This document shows positions 61,916 to 64,000 of a DNA stretch of 64,000 bases, piece by piece. The notes beneath the pieces were generated by a model, which did no database searches, was not told the DNA's origin, and saw nothing but the letters and a program-made list of their open reading frames with translations. This stretch comes from Cupriavidus basilensis (lineage in GTDB: Bacteria > Pseudomonadota > Gammaproteobacteria > Burkholderiales > Burkholderiaceae). Both the position numbers and the translations under genes were made by a program. Position 1 is the first letter of the stretch. Each line of letters begins with the position of its first letter. The DNA lies in assembly GCF_008801925.2 (NCBI RefSeq), contig NZ_CP062803.1:4030001-4094000 (forward strand). The letters are read 5' to 3'.

Positions 61916-62008
61916 CGTTGTTCCTCGTTACGTGCCATATGCAAAATGCGGTTCACCGTTCGTGCCTGGCCCGGGTGGGGCCCGCCTGCACGATTGGACT
62001 TGGGCTTG

Positions 62009-62036
62009 AGTCGAATGGTGCGAGGGAATCCTGACA
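62009..62036 (-). promoter_or_regulatory. candidate ECF-type promoter upstream of msrP
   Basis: On the minus strand TGTCAGG (62036-62030) and CGACT (62013-62009) are separated by 16 bp, about 95 nt before the msrP start. The shape resembles ECF promoters (TGTC-type -35, CGA-type -10). There is no second copy in the window to compare. Confidence 0.3.
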
Positions 62037-62137
62037 ACTTTTTCAGGGCCCGACGTCGCCGTCGCATCGCCTGACCTACGTACGCATGGCAGCCGGCAAT
62101 CGGATGCGGGGCGCTCCGCGCAACGCATGACCGAGGC

Positions 62138-62962
62138 TCAACCGCCCTGATACTGCCGGTAAACGGCCTCTGCCAGTGCCAGCAAGGGTGCGCGCTCCAG
62201 CGGCCCGGCCAGCGCGAAGCCAAGATCCCGGTCTACCCAGTAGAAGGCCATGGTACGCGCCGCAGCGGCGGGACGCTCACTTGGCCCCGGGCCCATGCGC
62301 TCCAGCCGGAAGCCCGTATCGGGCGTGTCGCGCGCCATGTGCCGCAGTTGCAGCGATAGCCGGGTGCCATCGTCGGCCTCATACATCAGGATGGCCGACG
62401 GGCCGCCCTCGGCCACGCCAAGACGGCCCCCGATCAGGTGGAATCCCTGGGCGCGCAGGTCCGGCACCCGCAGCGGTGCCCCCAGGCGCTTGGACAGCCA
62501 GGCAACAAGATGGGCTTCATCGGTGGCCGCTACTTCGACCGGATGGCGCACCTCCGGCGCATAGACGACATGACTGGCCAGCGCCTCGCGCGCGAAGCGC
62601 TCCATCGACGGCGCCCCGGCCGCCAGCGTATCCGCGCGATCGTGCGCAATCCACCCGATCGCGCCGCCTGCCGCCAGCGAGGCAATGCTGGCGGCCAGCG
62701 CCATGCCCCAGCCGGCGGACCGCCGCGCCGCATTGCGGCTACTGCCCCGCAGCTTTGGCGGAAGTGCCGTTAGCGGCACCGATTCATTGAGCACGCGGTC
62801 GAAGGCCGCGTGCAATTCGTCCGTCTGCCGCCGCCAGCCTCCCACGCGCGCCGCGGTCTCGGGATGGGCGGCCAGGTACGCCTCCACCTCGGCGCGTCTT
62901 GCGGGATCGAGCTGGCCATCGGCGTAGGCGTGGAGATCGGCTTCGTTGACTGGGGACATCAT
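62138..62962 (-). CDS. transmembrane anti-sigma factor
   Basis: A 274-residue anti-sigma factor. The N-terminus NEADLHAYADGQLDPARRAE is typical of the cytoplasmic sigma-binding domain; the zinc HxxxCxxC motif is missing, so it is a non-zinc type. A membrane helix (GMALAASIASLAAGGAIGWI, residues ~84-104) is followed by a ~165-residue periplasmic sensor domain. It overlaps the ECF sigma gene by 4 bp (62959-62962). Confidence 0.9.
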   Translation of the reverse strand: MMSPVNEADLHAYADGQLDPARRAEVEAYLAAHPETAARVGGWRRQTDELHAAFDRVLNESVPLTALPPKLRGSSRNAARRSAGWGMALAASIASLAAGGAIGWIAHDRADTLAAGAPSMERFAREALASHVVYAPEVRHPVEVAATDEAHLVAWLSKRLGAPLRVPDLRAQGFHLIGGRLGVAEGGPSAILMYEADDGTRLSLQLRHMARDTPDTGFRLERMGPGPSERPAAAARTMAFYWVDRDLGFALAGPLERAPLLALAEAVYRQYQGG

Positions 62963-63516
62963 TTGACTCGCTGCAGTCCAGCCGCGCGGCCGGCTGCCGG
63001 CTGGTTCGCATCGGCCGCCTTGGCTGGCGTGCCTTCCATCAGCATGCGCATCTGCTCCCGAGCCCGTGACAGCCGGGACATCACGGTGCCCACCGGCACC
63101 GCCAGCACCAGCGCCGCCTCGGCATAGCTGAGCTGCTCCAGGCCGACCAGCAGCATCACCGCGCGCTGCGCCTCGGGCAAGCGGGCCAGCGCCCGCGCCA
63201 AGTCCAGCCGCAGGCCGGGCTCAGGCCCAGCACTGGGTACGTCGGGCAGCGTGTCGGTATAGGTCACAAGGTCGGCGCGACGGTATGCGTTCACGCGCAG
63301 CCGGTGCATCATGGTCAACAGCCAAGACAGCAGGCCATCCGCGCCATCGCCCCACCAGGCGCCCGTGCGCAGGCGAAAGCGCCAGCGGTAGCGCAGCGCG
63401 CGCTCCAGCGTGTCCTGCACCAGGTCGTCGGCGGATGCGGTGTCCCCGGTCAGGCCCCGGGCGTGGCGCCGCAAGCGCGGCGCCAGCGCCACCAGTTGGC
63501 GGTCGAAACCGTCCAT
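62959..63516 (-). CDS. ECF-family RNA polymerase sigma factor
   Basis: A 185-residue ECF sigma factor. Region 2 contains ASADDLVQDTLERALRYRW and the region-4 helix-turn-helix SYAEAALVLAVPVGTVMSRL. A Gly/Trp-containing insert (RTGAWWGDGADG, residues ~50-61) sits in the region 2.3-2.4 area that is usually a short loop, which is atypical. It precedes its anti-sigma gene and follows the Yx[FWY]xxD lipoprotein gene by 24 bp. Confidence 0.92.
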   Translation of the reverse strand: MDGFDRQLVALAPRLRRHARGLTGDTASADDLVQDTLERALRYRWRFRLRTGAWWGDGADGLLSWLLTMMHRLRVNAYRRADLVTYTDTLPDVPSAGPEPGLRLDLARALARLPEAQRAVMLLVGLEQLSYAEAALVLAVPVGTVMSRLSRAREQMRMLMEGTPAKAADANQPAAGRAAGLQRVK

Positions 63517-63540
63517 GCCGTCAGGCTGCCGTGGTCCGTA

Positions 63541-63981
63541 TCAGGGCGTTGCCGCGTGCCAGACGTTGTTGAAGTTGTCGCCCGTGCGGTCGCCCGGCTT
63601 GGCATCCTTGGAGAAACGGTAGAGCGGCTTGCCGCGATAGGCCCATTGCTTGCCGCCATCGTCGCGCGTGATCACGCTGTAGTCGCCCGTGGCGCTGGTG
63701 CCGGGCGCGGCCATCAGGGGCGGCCAGTTGGTAGCGCAGCCGCCGTTGCAAGCGCTCTTGCCGGCCGTGTCACGGTCGAACGTGTAGAGCGTCAGGCCTT
63801 GGGGATCGGTCAATGTGCCACCGGCAACCTTCACCGTGGGCGGCATATCGCCGGCGCTGCCACCCATGCTGCCCATGCCCGAACAGGCGGACAGCAGGAC
63901 CGCTGCAGAAGCGAGCGCGAGCACGGCGGGACGGGACAACGATGCGAGGGAAACGACTGCGTTGGGACGGGAAAGGGCCAT
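63541..63981 (-). CDS. lipoprotein with Yx[FWY]xxD secreted repeats
   Basis: A 146-residue lipoprotein of the Lipoprotein_15/secreted-repeat family. The lipobox is LLSAC near residue 33. Two Yx[FWY]xxD motifs are present, YTFDRD and YRFSKD, and a Cys pair lies in SACNGGCATNW. The function is unknown; partners in other species are often redox-related. ATG 63981 is chosen because GGAG lies 9 bp upstream; an earlier ATG at 63996 is in frame. It is probably the first gene of the sigma/anti-sigma unit. Confidence 0.85.
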   Translation of the reverse strand: MALSRPNAVVSLASLSRPAVLALASAAVLLSACSGMGSMGGSAGDMPPTVKVAGGTLTDPQGLTLYTFDRDTAGKSACNGGCATNWPPLMAAPGTSATGDYSVITRDDGGKQWAYRGKPLYRFSKDAKPGDRTGDNFNNVWHAATP

Positions 63982-64000
63982 GATGTCGATCTCCATGCGA

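Overview
The window is a high-GC chromosomal segment of a betaproteobacterium. Gene content and order (petABC-sspA-sspB, a tat-his-murA-mla supercluster, gltBD, aroKB next to pilMNOPQ, mrcA divergent from pilM, lptM-lysA, msrPQ) and protein character point to Burkholderiaceae, most likely the Cupriavidus/Ralstonia group. The genus is an inference from recalled synteny; no search was run. Most of the window is housekeeping DNA. There is no phage, plasmid, rRNA or CRISPR signature, and the only mobile-type element is a REP-associated tyrosine transposase (RAYT) between gltB and dgt.

Layout. 1-5452 (+): the 3' part of an IlvD/Edd-type sugar-acid dehydratase, then a complete carbohydrate ABC importer (ATPase, Tat-exported binding protein, two permeases), which looks like one catabolic operon. 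5572-6350 (+): a small Cys-rich protein with a natural seven-histidine C-terminus, overlapping a YgjP-type zinc metallopeptidase gene. 6657-8486 (+): a NERD-UvrD helicase. 8539-14037 (-): a GH114-like lipoprotein, tRNA-Thr(UGU), sspB, sspA and the cytochrome bc1 genes petC, petB, petA. 14249-16694: mscL, then the closely spaced divergent pair Nif3-family/HtrA-family. 17167-18258 (-): a major porin.

18505-37176 (-): a nearly uninterrupted co-directional block, in transcription order mlaF-mlaE-mlaD-mlaA-mlaC-mlaB, an ABC exporter pair, a bolA-family gene, murA, hisG-hisD-hisC-hisB, a MarC-family gene, hisH-hisA-hisF-hisI-hisE, a DUF4870-like gene, a HIT-family gene, tatA-tatB-tatC. It joins outer-membrane lipid asymmetry, peptidoglycan precursor synthesis, histidine synthesis and Tat export. 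Many junctions are 4-bp ATGA overlaps, and several gaps hold hairpins. 37328-38431 (-) is a Bug/TctC-type binding protein and 38661-39197 (+) a GNAT acetyltransferase.

39291-55192 (-): gltD, gltB, the RAYT element, dgt, aroB, aroK, and the type IV pilus alignment/secretin operon pilMNOPQ. 55549-57921 (+): mrcA (PBP1A). 58001-60030: cyaY divergent from lptM-lysA, separated by a 16-bp perfect palindrome. 60216-63981 (-): a lipoprotein with Yx[FWY]xxD repeats, an ECF sigma factor, its anti-sigma partner, then msrP and msrQ, which suggests a cell-envelope oxidative or chlorine-stress regulon.

The items most worth following up are the native His7 protein coupled to a metallopeptidase, the ECF/anti-sigma/MsrPQ neighbourhood, the RAYT element with its inverted GGGGACAGAT-type motifs, and several operator-like palindromes at promoters (sspA, mrcA, cyaY/lptM, Nif3/HtrA, upstream of mlaF).
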